A stretch of 64,000 nt of DNA from Brevibacillus_D fluminis_A. GTDB lineage: Bacteria; Bacillota; Bacilli; Brevibacillales; Brevibacillaceae. Of the stretch, positions 63,636 through 64,000 are shown piece after piece; the stretch's first letter is position 1, and the number at the start of each line of letters is the position of its first letter. The stretch spans positions 4,520,001 to 4,584,000 of the forward strand of contig NZ_CM125436.1 in the NCBI RefSeq assembly GCF_052072235.1, read 5' to 3'. A program made the position numbers and the translations under genes. A model generated the notes under the pieces. It was not told the DNA's origin and ran no database searches. It saw nothing but the letters and a program-made list of their open reading frames with translations.

Positions 63636-64000
63636 TTATTCGTTCAATGCGAAAACAGGCTCGATAACCCCCACCGTTTCTTTGCGGCGGTTGGTGATCG
63701 GCGGTGTGCGATAGTTTTGCAGCGCCGCCTCCTCCTGTGCGTCCAGCACGCCCAACTGCTTCAACACTTCCATCGCCGCAGGATACGCCGCGCGAAAAGC
63801 CCCGTCGTCGATCTTGATCGCGATGCCGATTCCTTTTTCCGGCAGCGCCATGCAGTAAACGCCCTCTGCCCCGCCCTTGGCCAGCACTTTTCCTGGCAGC
63901 GCGCGCATGACATCGGTGCAAAACTCGTCGGTACCGCTCACCATCTCCGGATACGCCATCATGGAAGAGACGACCCGTTTTACCGCCGTGCGCAGCGAAA
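63636..64000 (-). CDS. L-asparaginase (AnsA/asparaginase II family), 3' part
   Basis: The C-terminal 120 codons of a gene that runs past the right edge of the window. SSMMAYPEMVSGTDEFCTDVM followed by KVLAKGGAEGVYCMAL and GIGIAIKIDDG matches the thermolabile L-asparaginase family first described in Rhizobium. The in-frame ATGs at 63962 and 63959 are internal, because the frame stays open and family-like to the edge. The cyanophycinase-like gene follows by 25 nt, so the two probably form one operon for asparagine or aspartyl-peptide use. Confidence 0.85.
   Translation of the reverse strand, partial: SLRTAVKRVVSSMMAYPEMVSGTDEFCTDVMRALPGKVLAKGGAEGVYCMALPEKGIGIAIKIDDGAFRAAYPAAMEVLKQLGVLDAQEEAALQNYRTPPITNRRKETVGVIEPVFALNE

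Overview
The window looks like chromosomal DNA of an endospore-forming member of the Bacillales, most like the Paenibacillaceae/Alicyclobacillaceae (Brevibacillus or Tumebacillus type). The evidence is a clear CwlJ germination hydrolase, a PdaA muramic delta-lactam deacetylase, an S-layer protein with SLH domains, copper-amine-oxidase-type stalk domains, purine-rich Gram-positive ribosome binding sites, frequent TTG starts and a GC content in the fifties by eye. The genus is an inference. I see no rRNA, tRNA, CRISPR array, transposase or prophage gene.

Layout. 1-12.6 kb: a secreted PIG-L-type deacetylase, a 1501-residue signalling ATPase with a degenerate kinase domain and a LuxR-type HTH, a MarR regulator, and a 1482-residue surface protein with ten copies of a ~70-residue repeat. 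12.6-19 kb: small hypothetical genes, a YdeI-like protein, a GNAT acetyltransferase, a divergent SgrR-like regulator/MFS exporter pair, pdaA and a DUF2325 gene. 19-24.6 kb: a four-gene operon (MarR, M19 dipeptidase, S15/CocE hydrolase, Rid protein) divergent from a LysR gene. 24.6-28.6 kb: a short UvrA-like ABC protein divergent from an erythromycin-esterase-like gene, in AT-richer DNA. 28.6-39.6 kb: an SLH surface protein, an RND efflux operon with its own two-component system, and a secreted three-repeat protein. 39.8-50 kb: double-GNAT protein, unknown exported protein, D-amino-acid transaminase with an oligopeptide-binding gene broken by one in-frame stop, a PuuD-like amidotransferase, a class A beta-lactamase-fold protein without signal peptide, two universal stress proteins and a MATE exporter. 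50-58.6 kb: a ureohydrolase behind a possible sigma-54 promoter, a MoxR/DUF58/DUF4129 operon, and modABC with a divergent one-component regulator. 58.8-64 kb: NUDIX, membrane proteins, a 48-residue small gene, cwlJ, a secreted cyanophycinase-like S51 peptidase and the 3' part of an asparaginase.

Themes. Much of the window deals with the cell envelope and exported proteins, with peptide and amino-acid salvage (M19, S15, Rid, OppA, Dat, S51 peptidase, asparaginase, ureohydrolase), and with drug export or resistance (RND, MATE, MFS, UvrA-like, Ere-like). I did not find a recognisable defence island or an unmistakably new system. The best candidates for something undescribed are the pseudokinase-ATPase-LuxR regulator, the M19/S15/Rid operon, the stalk-domain/ModA fusion, the sigma-54-like promoter with a 16-codon leader ORF before the ureohydrolase, and several perfect palindromes and inverted-repeat elements between genes.
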